This document shows positions 17,979 through 27,577 of a stretch of 64,000 nucleotides of DNA, one piece after another. Origin of the DNA: Synergistaceae bacterium (GTDB taxonomy: Bacteria; Synergistota; Synergistia; Synergistales; Synergistaceae); contig JAAYFL010000055.1 of assembly GCA_012728235.1 (NCBI GenBank), positions 80,627 through 144,626 of the forward strand. Reading direction: 5' to 3'. Made by a program: the position numbers and the translations under genes. The notes beneath the pieces are model-generated. The model had not been told where the DNA came from. It did not search any database and was given only the letters and a program-made list of their open reading frames with translations. How positions within the stretch are numbered: the stretch's first letter is position 1; each line of letters begins with the position of its first letter.

Positions 17979-18066
17979 TTCTGTTGTAAATATTTCTTCT
18001 CTTCTATATTCTTCCCAGCTTTGCCAGGCAGTTACCTTTTTATTTTTTTGGTGGTCTCCAAAAAAT

Positions 18067-19440
18067 TTACTCAGAGTGATTCTTCTTTCTTAAGAGGGAA
18101 GGTGCATCGAAAGAATTCTCTAGCGTTCCGCTGAGATTAAACAAGTCATCTTCTGCTGAAGCCTGAATAGGCTGTGGTTTTGTTATTTCTTTCCCCTTTA
18201 TTTCGCTCTCTTCCTCAGGAACCTCAAGCTTTACATTTTGATTAGTAACATCTTGATACAACCCCAATTGCTTGTTATTAGAACCTACTCTTGCAGTTTG
18301 TTGTGCATCATGAGCCTTTGTAACATCTATGCCCGTATTTATTTTACTTGCTGAATATAAATTCAAATTCTTCACAGCTGATACGTCTAGGTTCTTTCTT
18401 GCTTCAGAAATAACGGAATGAGCAGGGCTTCTTTTCGTACTTTGAACATTTGAAGAAATCTGCTGTGTTTCGTCAAAACCTGCAGCGATAACTGTTATTT
18501 GTATTGAATCATCCATATCAGGATCAAAAACATGCCCCCAAATAATAAAAGCTTCTTCGTCTGCTGCTTCAGTTATTATCCTTGTTGCTACATCTATTTC
18601 ATGTATTCCAACATTAGCTCCACCAGTTATATTAAACAAGATTCCTTTTGCCCCTGATATTTTCGTGTCCATTAGAGGATTATTTATTGCATTGTATGCT
18701 GCCGTCGCAGCTCGCTTTTCTCCATATCCCTCTCCTATGCCCATTATTGCAGATCCGGCATTAGACATAATTGTCTTTACATCTGCGAAGTCAACGTTAA
18801 CCAGCCCAGGGCGTAATATTAAATCAGTTACACCTTGCACAGCTTGGTGTAAAACTCCATCAGCAAGCTTAAAGGCATCATTTATTGTCGTTTTGTTATC
18901 TGTTCTTGAAAGTAATTTGTCATTAGGAATAACTATGAGTGCATCTACATTGCCTTTTAATTCTTTTACCCCGTTACTGGCCTGCAAAACACGGCGTTTC
19001 CCCTCAAAGGTAAAAGGCAACGTAACTACAGCGACTACAAGAGCTCCAGATTCTTTGGCTATAGATGCTATTACTGGAGCGGCTCCGGTTCCTGTTCCTC
19101 CACCCATCCCTGCGGCAATAAACACCATATCTGCACCTTCAACCGAAGCGCGAATCTCTTCCCGTGACTCTAAAGCTGATTTACAACCAATTTCAGGATC
19201 CGAACCTGCGCCCAGCCCCTTTGTTAGCTCTTTCCCTAGTATCATCTGAGTTGAAGCTTCAGAAAGCTCTAAATGAGCCATATCTGTGTTGGCTGCGATG
19301 AACTCAACCCCTAGCACACCACCTCTTATGATGTGATTTAAGGCGTTATTGCCTGCTCCTCCAACCCCTATTACTTTTATAACTTCTCTTGTTAGTGTGC
19401 TTGATTTATCTAGCTGAAATATTTCGGATACTTCATTCAT
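18067..19440 (-). CDS. ftsZ: Cell division protein FtsZ
   Basis: Tubulin-like GTPase that forms the cytokinetic Z ring. Visible: [15 protein letters not shown] near the N-terminus, the GTP-binding tubulin signature [10 protein letters not shown], the T7 loop [17 protein letters not shown] that completes the neighbour's GTPase site, and a variable linker from about residue 330. The end DAPSLLRKK corresponds to the conserved C-terminal peptide that binds FtsA and other partners. At 457 residues it is longer than average because of the roughly 120-residue linker. AGGAAGGGG lies before the ATG. It is the last gene of the canonical cluster, 29 bases downstream of ftsA. Confidence 0.98.
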   Translation of the reverse strand: MNEVSEIFQLDKSSTLTREVIKVIGVGGAGNNALNHIIRGGVLGVEFIAANTDMAHLELSEASTQMILGKELTKGLGAGSDPEIGCKSALESREEIRASVEGADMVFIAAGMGGGTGTGAAPVIASIAKESGALVVAVVTLPFTFEGKRRVLQASNGVKELKGNVDALIVIPNDKLLSRTDNKTTINDAFKLADGVLHQAVQGVTDLILRPGLVNVDFADVKTIMSNAGSAIMGIGEGYGEKRAATAAYNAINNPLMDTKISGAKGILFNITGGANVGIHEIDVATRIITEAADEEAFIIWGHVFDPDMDDSIQITVIAAGFDETQQISSNVQSTKRSPAHSVISEARKNLDVSAVKNLNLYSASKINTGIDVTKAHDAQQTARVGSNNKQLGLYQDVTNQNVKLEVPEEESEIKGKEITKPQPIQASAEDDLFNLSGTLENSFDAPSLLRKKNHSE

Positions 19441-19469
19441 TAAATTTTCCCCTTCCTAAAAATCAGAAA

Positions 19470-20834
19470 TTAAAATAGCTCACTAAACATCTTTTTAATT
19501 CCTTGAATTAGATCGAATAAATCTCCTTCTCTTTTATCCCCCAAAGGTTTTTTATTGTTCCTAATTTTAATTAATGGTTCGGGGACCAAGGTTCTTCCGT
19601 CCATATTTTCAGGTATATTTTTTATTGAAAGTGAATTATCCAAATATTTAAATGGATCTCTTTCCCTTTCCAGAATGTATCTTATTATTCCGGCAGCTGA
19701 AGAGTACTCTTGAGTGTTGCGTCCAGGTGGCATGCGAGTTTCATCAACGGGAAGAGAAACTCTTGTAGGCAAGTCCATTAAATCTAATAAAAACCCATCT
19801 ATACCCTCTGTTTTAGAAACACCCCCTGTTAAAATAATTCCAGCAGGGAGCATCGCTACATCGGCACATTTTATCTCTGGTCTCACTAAAATATCAAATA
19901 ACTCTTCCAATCTACATTTTATAATTTCGTATAAATCAATTTTAGCAACAGAATAATCTCTATCGTTAGAAACGAAATCTACAGTCTCTTCATTATCTTC
20001 TGGAGGGGCTAATATGGATATCTCTTTTTTTATTTCTTCAGCTTTGTTCAATGGTAGCTTCAAAACACTTCCAACATCATTAGAAATATGATCCCCACCA
20101 ATGGAAACAACCCCAAGATGTTTCGGACGGCCGTTTGAATACACAGCCACAGAAGTGGTTCCACCACCTATATCTATGACAACGGCACCAGCTAAAGACT
20201 CCTCCGGAGATAGTACTCCCAAGGCTGATGAAAGTGGCTTTAACACTAAACCAATTACATCAAGTCCTGCTTTATAAACACAATTCATTATATTTTGTAT
20301 CGTTGAAGAGGGGACTATTACAGATTGAAGCTGTATATCAAGCCGCATCGCAGTCATCCCTAAAGGATCATCTATCCCTGCATTGCCATCAAGCGAATAT
20401 TCAACAGGAATAGTGTGGAGTATACTTTGATTGGCAGGCACAGCTACATCTGCTTGCGCCGCTTCAATTACTCTTTCTATGTCTAGGCTCATAACCGGCC
20501 TTGCAACTCTCCCTAGAGAAACCATTCCTTTTGAACGGATATTTGTTACTTCACCGCCACCAAAAGAAACAGTCACCTCTTTTATTTCTTGACCGACCAT
20601 ATTTTGTGCATCACTTACTGCTTGTTTTACAGAACGAACAGCTTGATCTAGGTTTACAATCATGCCTTTTCTAATTCCGCTTGAAGGAGCTTGTCCAACC
20701 CCTATTATCTGAGCTCCATCGCCATTTATATCTCTTTCTGCGACAACTACTGTTATCTTACTTGTACCTAAATCAAGTCCAACAATAAGCTCGGGCTCAG
20801 TCTCTCCGATATAGCGCGAGGCTTTTCTGAACAT
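19470..20834 (-). CDS. ftsA: Cell division protein FtsA
   Basis: Actin-like ATPase that tethers FtsZ to the inner membrane. Actin-family elements: phosphate-1 loop VGLDLGTSKITVVVAE, SHS2-type insert with VTVSFGGGEVTNIRSKG, phosphate-2 VVIDIGGGTTSVAVY, and the adenosine motif IILTGGVSKTEGI. A short hydrophobic/basic end (FDLIQGIKKMFSELF) is the predicted amphipathic membrane-targeting helix. The ATG at 20834 is preferred because GAGGGGG lies 8 bases upstream; an ATG two codons earlier is too close. It sits directly before ftsZ, which it recruits. Confidence 0.97.
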   Translation of the reverse strand: MFRKASRYIGETEPELIVGLDLGTSKITVVVAERDINGDGAQIIGVGQAPSSGIRKGMIVNLDQAVRSVKQAVSDAQNMVGQEIKEVTVSFGGGEVTNIRSKGMVSLGRVARPVMSLDIERVIEAAQADVAVPANQSILHTIPVEYSLDGNAGIDDPLGMTAMRLDIQLQSVIVPSSTIQNIMNCVYKAGLDVIGLVLKPLSSALGVLSPEESLAGAVVIDIGGGTTSVAVYSNGRPKHLGVVSIGGDHISNDVGSVLKLPLNKAEEIKKEISILAPPEDNEETVDFVSNDRDYSVAKIDLYEIIKCRLEELFDILVRPEIKCADVAMLPAGIILTGGVSKTEGIDGFLLDLMDLPTRVSLPVDETRMPPGRNTQEYSSAAGIIRYILERERDPFKYLDNSLSIKNIPENMDGRTLVPEPLIKIRNNKKPLGDKREGDLFDLIQGIKKMFSELF

Positions 20835-20872
20835 GCACATAGCCCCCTCTTTCTATATTATATTTATTCTAT

Positions 20873-21694
20873 TTATTGTACCTTATTTTGTATTAAAATT
20901 TTACCTTTGTAAGTTGTATCTATAAAAATATTATTAGGTATTTCATTCATGTTTGGGTATATTTTTTTAATTGCCAGAAGCGGCTCATTCCAATCCTTAG
21001 GGTCATCTAAAAATAATATACTCAATCCCTTTGATTTTTGCTCATTAAAAAACAATTCAACAACTTGAGTATCGCCTTTGACTTTAGCTTGTATGAAATT
21101 TACAGAATCCAACAAACCGTGTTCCCTAATGTTGCTATACCACTCTTCTATCCTATCTATAGGTAAGTTTGTATCCATAACATTACCCTTTTTATTGGAC
21201 AAATCAACCGGCAACTTTCTGTCACTGCTCCAAGATAATATTGGGAGATCGTTTATATCACTCTTAATAATTTTTTTATTTTCTTCTAGTGTTGTTAGCC
21301 AAACTCTACTGTCTTCAGAAACATACCAATACTTCCCACCCCAATACATTCTAAATAGGGGTTTTAATGGAGAACACTTAGCTCTGAATTTCCCCCATCC
21401 TTCCAGAAAAATATTCAGTTTTATTGGGAAATAATTACATATATGTTCTTGGTGTTTATGACTCCTCATCCAATATAAAGGCCATATTTTCTCTTCCAGA
21501 GAACTTAAGCTCCCCCACACAACACCTTCTGACAAAAGGCCTTGTGGCTCTATCGTTATATTATATACTCTAAATATAGCATAACGAGACTCTGCGGCCG
21601 CTAACGCACCGGAGAAGAGTGCAAAACATATCAAAAATATTTTTATTCTCTTAATAGATCTTCTTCTGAAAGTCGCCAAAGAATTGGATTTCAT
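20873..21694 (-). CDS. ftsQ: FtsQ/DivIB-type division protein (divergent)
   Basis: Bitopic protein: basic N-terminus (RRRSIKRIK), one membrane segment (IFLICFALFSGALAAAE, about residues 20-36), then about 235 extracytoplasmic residues. The stretch after the membrane segment (YAIFRVYNITIEPQGLLSEGVVWGSL) fits a POTRA-type beginning, and the location between murB and ftsA is the standard ftsQ/divIB position. Motifs are weak, so the assignment relies on topology and context. FtsQ links cytoplasmic FtsA/FtsZ to the FtsL, FtsI and FtsW synthase complex. The start is ambiguous: ATG 21694 (GGAG 12 bases upstream) or ATG 21712 (no Shine-Dalgarno). Either one overlaps the end of murB by more than 40 bases. 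Confidence 0.75.
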   Translation of the reverse strand: MKSNSLATFRRRSIKRIKIFLICFALFSGALAAAESRYAIFRVYNITIEPQGLLSEGVVWGSLSSLEEKIWPLYWMRSHKHQEHICNYFPIKLNIFLEGWGKFRAKCSPLKPLFRMYWGGKYWYVSEDSRVWLTTLEENKKIIKSDINDLPILSWSSDRKLPVDLSNKKGNVMDTNLPIDRIEEWYSNIREHGLLDSVNFIQAKVKGDTQVVELFFNEQKSKGLSILFLDDPKDWNEPLLAIKKIYPNMNEIPNNIFIDTTYKGKILIQNKVQ

Positions 21695-22544
21695 ATTCCA
21701 GATTAACTCCATACTTCGCGTATACTCTGCTTCTGCATAATTCGCTCAAATTAAATATGTCTGAAGAAGAGGCTCTTCCAGTATTCTCTATAAAATTGGC
21801 ATGAGAAGAAGACACTATTGCATCTCCACAACGCAAACCCTTGCAACCTGAATTTTCAAGCAAGCTTCCTGCAAAATGTCCTTCCGGATTTTTAAAAACA
21901 CATCCCGCAGTTTTTTTACCTAGAGGTTGTCCTTTTTTGGAATATGAATACTCTTTTATTTTTTTAAATATTGTATCTTTAGATACCTCTTTTAATAGAA
22001 AAGAACACTTTGTTATCATAAACGTACTGTTGTTAAACGGGTTTTTTCTATATTGCCAATTAAGGTCTTCAGCACTCCAAACACGAATACTCCCATCTTT
22101 TTCTATAGTTTCTATTTCTGATACCACGTTTTTTAATCCTTCATTTCCAGCGCCTGCATTACCCCACAAGGCTCCTCCTACCGTTCCTGGAATACCAGTA
22201 AAAAACTCTAACCCTGTCAAGTTTTTATTAATAGCAAAAGTTAGTAGGTCTTTTGTAGTGAAACCACTTTCTACACTCACTCTAATTTTTTTTTCAAAAT
22301 TATCGTCATTTACTGCTATATTACTAAGCGAAGATGTATGAAATACTGTCGCATCAAGAAGACCTTCAACAATAAGAACATTTGAGCCTCCTCCAAGCAC
22401 ATATATATCTTTTTTGTCATTTTTTGCACAGAGATATTCTTTAGCAGCTTCTTTAATTGTGCTAGGAACAAGCAATTTTGCACAAAATCCACCTACTTGC
22501 CAAGTATTAAGACTTCTTAAATTAAAATTATTTGAGAGCGTCAT
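21651..22544 (-). CDS. murB: UDP-N-acetylenolpyruvoylglucosamine reductase MurB
   Basis: FAD-dependent reductase that makes UDP-N-acetylmuramate from the MurA product. Visible: the FAD-binding N-terminal NTWQVGGFCAKLLVP and VLGGGSNVLI, then GIPGTVGGALWGNAGA, the central YRKNPFN context, and the C-terminal KKTAGCVFKNPEG and GCKGLRCGDAIVSSSHANFIEN, with the catalytic Ser in the KTAGCVFKNP-to-SGCKG region typical of type II MurB. The ATG at 22544 gives a normal length (297 residues); a GTG five codons earlier is possible. It overlaps the end of murC by 17 bases, so translation is probably coupled. Confidence 0.95.
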   Translation of the reverse strand: MTLSNNFNLRSLNTWQVGGFCAKLLVPSTIKEAAKEYLCAKNDKKDIYVLGGGSNVLIVEGLLDATVFHTSSLSNIAVNDDNFEKKIRVSVESGFTTKDLLTFAINKNLTGLEFFTGIPGTVGGALWGNAGAGNEGLKNVVSEIETIEKDGSIRVWSAEDLNWQYRKNPFNNSTFMITKCSFLLKEVSKDTIFKKIKEYSYSKKGQPLGKKTAGCVFKNPEGHFAGSLLENSGCKGLRCGDAIVSSSHANFIENTGRASSSDIFNLSELCRSRVYAKYGVNLEYEIQFFGDFQKKIY

Positions 22545-23964
22545 TTTTACCTGTTGCACTAAGTAAGTTTTTATATATATATTTCCCTAGGCTCCCTACA
22601 CTTCCGGCCCCTATAGTTAAAATAAGGTCTCCTTGGCGTGCGTCCTTACATACAGACTGTACAAGCTCATCAAAGTTCCCTGATAATTCATAATGTGCTT
22701 TATTATCATCTGTTGCCGCATCAAATATTAACTTAGAGGTAATTCCTTTTATAGGAAGTTCATCTGAAGAGTAAACTGGCAATATAAAAGCTTTATCAGC
22801 TAAAGAAAGGACATCTGCAAATTCTTTATATAGTGCAGCCGTGCGACTAAATCTATGCGGCTGAAATATGGCAACTAATCTACGATCTGGATAAATTTCA
22901 CGCACTGTATGTAGTGTCGCACGAATTTCACTTGGATGGTGTCCATAATCATCATATATTAAAATATTTCCTATTTCTCCTGTCTTTTGAAGCCTGCGTT
23001 TTGCACCGCTAAAATTGACAAGAGCGGATTTAACATCTTCTATTGCTATTCCCATCTCGTGAGAGGCCGCACATGCAGCCAATGAATTAAGGACATTATG
23101 CTCACCTGATACTGCTAAAGACAAACGCTCTATTTTTTTGCCTTTATAATTCAAGGTATATGATACTCCTCCACCTAATCTATGCTGTACTTCAGTTGCA
23201 CCCCAATCCCCCCCGGTGCCCCAACCATATGTAATGATATCCTTTTTATCAAATTTATATTCTGATAACAAATTAGCTATTCCTGAATCTTCCATACACA
23301 AAATCATTTTTCCATTTTCTTTTCTATTCAAAAGGAACTCATAGAATGCATCTGTTACTGATTTAAAGGTGATATAATAATCTCTGTGGTCCCAATCAAT
23401 ATTTGTTACCACAGCAATCTCTGGATGAAAATAAGTAAAGGAACGATCACTTTCATCAAGCTCTGCCACCATATAGTCGCTCTTTCCAAGTTTCGCATTG
23501 GTGCCTATGTCTGCGAGTTCCCCCCCGATTGCAATTGTGGAGTCAACTCCTGCACTCTCAGCTATCATAGAAATCATAGAAGATGTAGTTGTCTTCCCAT
23601 GTGTGCCACCTATTCCGACTCCTTTGCGCGCATTAAAAATTAAACTTAGAACTTCGGCCCTGCACGCCACAGTAATTTCCTGTTGCCAAGCTTTAAGGAT
23701 TTCAGGGTGATCTATAGGAATTGCACTAGAATAAACCAATATATCAGGTTGGTATTCGTCTATATGATTTAAATTGTGTTCCATTGAAATTGATATTTTT
23801 CTATCTATAAGTCGTTTCATATAGCTTGTTTGGATAATATCACAACCTGAAACTATGGCTCCTATTTGATCCAATAGGATGGCCAGCCCACTCATTCCAG
23901 CCCCACCAATTCCCATTAAATGTATTCTTTTTGATTTAAGATTTATGTTCCTGTCCAGAACCAA
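22528..23964 (-). CDS. murC: UDP-N-acetylmuramate--L-alanine ligase MurC
   Basis: ATP-dependent Mur ligase adding L-Ala to UDP-MurNAc. Visible: N-terminal UDP-binding loop HLMGIGGAGMSGLA, ATP loop GIGGTHGKTTTSSM, ELDESDRSF, NIDWDHRDYY and the C-terminal FQPHRFSRTAALY and DDYGHHPSEI. The real start is probably the TTG at 23964, which has AAAGGAG with 8-base spacing and gives the usual distance of about 15 residues before the first glycine loop. The longer frame to 24030 would overlap murG by 95 bases and has no ribosome binding site. Length is then 478 residues, typical of the family. Confidence 0.95.
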   Translation of the reverse strand: MVLDRNINLKSKRIHLMGIGGAGMSGLAILLDQIGAIVSGCDIIQTSYMKRLIDRKISISMEHNLNHIDEYQPDILVYSSAIPIDHPEILKAWQQEITVACRAEVLSLIFNARKGVGIGGTHGKTTTSSMISMIAESAGVDSTIAIGGELADIGTNAKLGKSDYMVAELDESDRSFTYFHPEIAVVTNIDWDHRDYYITFKSVTDAFYEFLLNRKENGKMILCMEDSGIANLLSEYKFDKKDIITYGWGTGGDWGATEVQHRLGGGVSYTLNYKGKKIERLSLAVSGEHNVLNSLAACAASHEMGIAIEDVKSALVNFSGAKRRLQKTGEIGNILIYDDYGHHPSEIRATLHTVREIYPDRRLVAIFQPHRFSRTAALYKEFADVLSLADKAFILPVYSSDELPIKGITSKLIFDAATDDNKAHYELSGNFDELVQSVCKDARQGDLILTIGAGSVGSLGKYIYKNLLSATGKNDALK

Positions 23965-25051
23965 AGAAAGCACTCCTTTCAATCTTAAGAGAAAGTGCAA
24001 GCCAAAAACTTTCACAAGTCCTATTTGCACTATTATATAACCTTATATTATTCTTTACTGACGGGTCTTGATATATTTTATAAACTTTAGCAAGCTTGTT
24101 TTCAAAATCTGTTAGATTCCTTTTTTCATCCCAAATGACAGCGGCATTCTCAGCTGTAAAAATACTTGCATTACTGAACTGGTGATCATCTGATGCTTCT
24201 CTCCAAGGTACAACAACAGACGGTATCCCTAATGAACCTAACTCTGCAAGAGTTGAAGCTCCTCCACGTGCCACTGCTATATCAGCAAGTGAATACAATA
24301 ATGACGCATCCCAAACGTGAGGAAGTAAAAAAACATTGTTTTGTATTTTTTCCGGCTTATCAGACACTCCGGGTAAGACAAAAATCCATTTTTTGTATTT
24401 TTCTTTTTTTGCCATCTTTGAAATTTTGTCTTTTATAGATACACTGCCTAAGGAACCAGTTAACCCAACAACTATAATCCCTTTTGGCAATCTTTCAAGA
24501 AAACCTAATTTCTTCCAAGCATCTTTCCTGTCATACTTCTTGAAGGTTCTAACAGGGACTCCTATCGGTGTAAAAGTCCCGTTTTTTAAAGGATTGCATT
24601 CCTCCCAACCAGTAAATATATCAATTTTCATAATTCTCGCAACCCTTGTGCTCTTACCTGCATAAGCATTTTGTTCATGTATAACAATAGGAATTTTATT
24701 GAATTTACAAAGCAACATAAATGGAACAGAAATATAGCCTGCAAAAAGTATACAGATAACCGGATCCAATTCCCGTAAAATTCGCTGCGCTCTAAAAAAA
24801 CTTATAAAAAACGTTAAAAAACGATGGATTTTTTGTGATATATTTGCACCCGAGAAGGGAGAGCCCTCTATCGGCAAAACTCGTGGCTCAATATTGACAG
24901 ATTTATATATCTCATGCTCTATCAGTCTCGCACCACAAACATAATTTACATTAAATTCCTTTTTATTAGTCTCTATCCAGCTCCCAAAAGATATGGCAGG
25001 CCATATATGTCCTCCGGTGCCTCCAGCCACAAGCAAAATATTCTTTTTCAT
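23936..25051 (-). CDS. murG: UDP-N-acetylglucosamine transferase MurG
   Basis: GT-B glycosyltransferase on the cytoplasmic face of the inner membrane that converts lipid I to lipid II. Visible: the N-terminal AGGTGGHIWPA loop, IVIHEQNAYAGKSTR, the second-domain GLTGSLGSVSI and the donor-site signature ARGGASTLAELGSLGIPSVVVPW. Length 371 is typical. The start codon overlaps the ftsW stop (ATGA), a classic translational coupling arrangement, and the end overlaps murC. Confidence 0.97.
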   Translation of the reverse strand: MKKNILLVAGGTGGHIWPAISFGSWIETNKKEFNVNYVCGARLIEHEIYKSVNIEPRVLPIEGSPFSGANISQKIHRFLTFFISFFRAQRILRELDPVICILFAGYISVPFMLLCKFNKIPIVIHEQNAYAGKSTRVARIMKIDIFTGWEECNPLKNGTFTPIGVPVRTFKKYDRKDAWKKLGFLERLPKGIIVVGLTGSLGSVSIKDKISKMAKKEKYKKWIFVLPGVSDKPEKIQNNVFLLPHVWDASLLYSLADIAVARGGASTLAELGSLGIPSVVVPWREASDDHQFSNASIFTAENAAVIWDEKRNLTDFENKLAKVYKIYQDPSVKNNIRLYNSANRTCESFWLALSLKIERSAFFGSGQEHKS

Positions 25052-26181
25052 AGAGGGGCAACCTCCAAACTACTCTCTCTCTCAAGTCTCATTAAAATAC
25101 CCACTCTTGCCCACATGGTTAATAATGATGTTCCACCATAGCTAACAAAGGGAAGGGGCATACCTGTCATTGGTGAAAATTTTGTTACACCTGCAATATT
25201 TATAAAAAGAGGTAATATAACTGTAAGGGCTATCCCCCACGTTAACGATGCATTAAATTCTGAGTGCACCTTGTAATATATTCTTCGTACTCGAGAAATC
25301 CAAAAGGCAAATAATCCTAAAACACCTAAAGTGCCAATAAGACCAAGTTCTTCTCCTATTGCCGCGTAAATAAAATCAGTATACGCAGCAGGTAAGTAGT
25401 TTAACTTTTGATATCCATGTCCTAAGCCCGAACCCCAGAATCCACCATTTGCAAAAGCTATTAGCCCTTGAATCGCTTGAAATCCTGTTTTTAATGGATC
25501 AGCCCATGGATCAATAAAAGCTAACACCCGGCGCATTCTATATACCTTACCGAAAACAAGACTAGGGACTGCTACACCCGCAATCACACCCCCAGCAAAA
25601 ATGGGGTATTTCCAACCCACTCTTTCTACATACATGCCCATACAAATCAAAAATAAAAGCATAGCACTCCCAAAATCAGGTTGAAAGAGAAGTGGTAAAA
25701 CGGCAAAAAACATTAATATACAGGTTGAGATGAAAGCCTTTAATGGGTCTTTGCTTGTTCGAGTTTGTATTTTAGCTAAATGTAAAGCCATTGCGAGACA
25801 TAATAACTCACCGGGCTGAAAAGAAATCCCCATACCCGGAATTTGTATCCACCTACGTGCTCCACCCACAGCTGTAGCTGTACCAAAAAAAAGAGGCACC
25901 CATGACATTATCCATGTCGTTATTAAAATAAATCCACTAGTCTTATACCAAAATTTTAGAGGAAACAAATATACTATCAACATGGATATAACTGCTAAAA
26001 AAAACCACTGTAATTGTTTCATTCCCATTTGAAAAGGAGTGCCTGTAGAAGCAAAAGATGTGGTACTAGTTGTAGAAGTAATCATAAGAATTCCAATCCC
26101 TGTCAAAATAAAAGGAATGACCCATAAAAAAGGAGTTACTCTGAAATTATCCGATATGTTTTGGGATCTCACATCTTCCAC
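25048..26181 (-). CDS. ftsW: Lipid II polymerase FtsW (SEDS family)
   Basis: Multi-spanning (about ten segments) SEDS glycosyltransferase that polymerises septal peptidoglycan together with FtsI. Visible family motifs: GGARRWIQIPGMGISFQPGE, PDFGSAML, AYTDFIYAAIGEELGLIG and the C-terminal PMTGMPLPFVSYGGTSLL. The PDFG motif contains the essential Asp of SEDS polymerases. At 377 residues the length is normal. It follows murD by a single base and overlaps murG, in the classic cluster order; the position together with ftsI argues for FtsW rather than RodA. Confidence 0.96.
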   Translation of the reverse strand: MEDVRSQNISDNFRVTPFLWVIPFILTGIGILMITSTTSTTSFASTGTPFQMGMKQLQWFFLAVISMLIVYLFPLKFWYKTSGFILITTWIMSWVPLFFGTATAVGGARRWIQIPGMGISFQPGELLCLAMALHLAKIQTRTSKDPLKAFISTCILMFFAVLPLLFQPDFGSAMLLFLICMGMYVERVGWKYPIFAGGVIAGVAVPSLVFGKVYRMRRVLAFIDPWADPLKTGFQAIQGLIAFANGGFWGSGLGHGYQKLNYLPAAYTDFIYAAIGEELGLIGTLGVLGLFAFWISRVRRIYYKVHSEFNASLTWGIALTVILPLFINIAGVTKFSPMTGMPLPFVSYGGTSLLTMWARVGILMRLERESSLEVAPL

Positions 26182-26182
26182 T

Positions 26183-27556
26183 TTAACTTTCTTCTCTTTC
26201 TATAATTTTTTTAACTTGTTCACAAAAATCTTTTCCCCTAGCTTTATAATCCGCATACATATCCCAACTTGTACAAGCCGGAGAAAGAAGAACAATATCA
26301 CCAGATGTGGCTTTTGAGTATGCAACTTCTACTGCTTCTTGCATTGTGTTTACTACAGAATATGCTTTAAATCCAACTCCATCCAAAGCTCCAGCAATAT
26401 TTTCTTTCTCCGAGCCAATCAAAACAGCATATTTTGTATAGCTCGTAACAGCTTCTGCCAGTGGAATGTAGGATTCACCCTTTCCCTGTCCTCCTAATAT
26501 GACGACTTTAGTCCCGTTTAATGCAGTTAACGCTGTGATAGTTGCGGCAACATTAGTTCCTTTGGAATCATCTACAAAAGTAATTGAATTTACTTCTCCG
26601 ACATAAGAACAACGATGTTGTGGTGGAGTATAAAGCGAGATAACCTTTTCGGGAACTGCTATGTTATATAACTCAAGCAAAGACAGGGCCATAGCTAAGT
26701 TCGTCAAATTATGTGCGCCAAGCAATTTTATATTTCCAAATTCAAATAATCTTCTTAACCTATTCCTTTTTAAGTCGCACAACCAAGCAGCACGTTCCTC
26801 ATTGTCTAAAAAGATACCAGTAATATTTTTTTCTTTAACATCCCATGAGAGAGGAATACAATCCAACCCATCTTTTATATTCAATATCTTCATATCATCA
26901 CTTTGGCAAATAAGAACACCTGATTTATCTATATAATTTATTAATTTAGCTTTCGATGCGATATAATTCTCATATGATCCGTGCCAATCTATATGATCGG
27001 GAGCTATATTGGTAATAATAGCGGAATCACAATGAAATTTTTTTGACCAATGCAACTGAAAACTGCTGAGTTCTATTACAATAAAGCTATATTCATTCTC
27101 AGCAATCTCAGCAATAGGCTTGCCGATATTGCCGCATGTAGCTACATTGTGCCCCATTTTTTCTAAAAAATAACCTAACATAGAAACCACTGTTGTTTTG
27201 CCATTACTTCCTGTTACAGCTAGAATCTTCCCCGACAAAAATGGGTAAACAAAATCGATCTCTCCTGTAATTATTATTCCTAGACGACTTGCTATTTTGA
27301 GCATTTCATTCTGCGGCGAAATTCCGGAACTAACCACTATCTCACTATAACTTAACAACTTATCTGTGTTTCCATTTTCTTCCCAAGTAATTCCCTGTGA
27401 AATAAATAACTCTTTTTGCTCCATTTTTATCTCACTTGAATCAGAAACGAATACTTTTGCCCCACATTTTTTTGCCAGGACAGCCAATGCAGCACCACTT
27501 ACACCGGCTCCAATTATTGCTATGTTTTTATCCTTTAAACAATCCTTTTTAATCAT
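26183..27556 (-). CDS. murD: UDP-N-acetylmuramoyl-L-alanine--D-glutamate ligase MurD
   Basis: Mur ligase adding D-Glu to UDP-MurNAc-L-Ala. Visible: N-terminal Rossmann loop IAIIGAGVSGAALA, ATP loop AVTGSNGKTTVVSM, IIELSSFQLHW, NIAPDHIDWHGS, and the C-terminal VDDSKGTNVAAT and LLSPACTSWDMY motif that binds the substrate carboxylates. The 457-residue length is normal. It lies 21 bases after mraY and one base before ftsW. Confidence 0.97.
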   Translation of the reverse strand: MIKKDCLKDKNIAIIGAGVSGAALAVLAKKCGAKVFVSDSSEIKMEQKELFISQGITWEENGNTDKLLSYSEIVVSSGISPQNEMLKIASRLGIIITGEIDFVYPFLSGKILAVTGSNGKTTVVSMLGYFLEKMGHNVATCGNIGKPIAEIAENEYSFIVIELSSFQLHWSKKFHCDSAIITNIAPDHIDWHGSYENYIASKAKLINYIDKSGVLICQSDDMKILNIKDGLDCIPLSWDVKEKNITGIFLDNEERAAWLCDLKRNRLRRLFEFGNIKLLGAHNLTNLAMALSLLELYNIAVPEKVISLYTPPQHRCSYVGEVNSITFVDDSKGTNVAATITALTALNGTKVVILGGQGKGESYIPLAEAVTSYTKYAVLIGSEKENIAGALDGVGFKAYSVVNTMQEAVEVAYSKATSGDIVLLSPACTSWDMYADYKARGKDFCEQVKKIIEREES

Positions 27557-27577
27557 TAACCTATACCTCTATGCCGT

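Noticed and set aside
18665..19249. Long plus-strand frame (194 codons) opposite ftsZ
   Set aside because: Antisense shadow of ftsZ; low-complexity Ser/Pro/Ala composition and no ribosome binding site.
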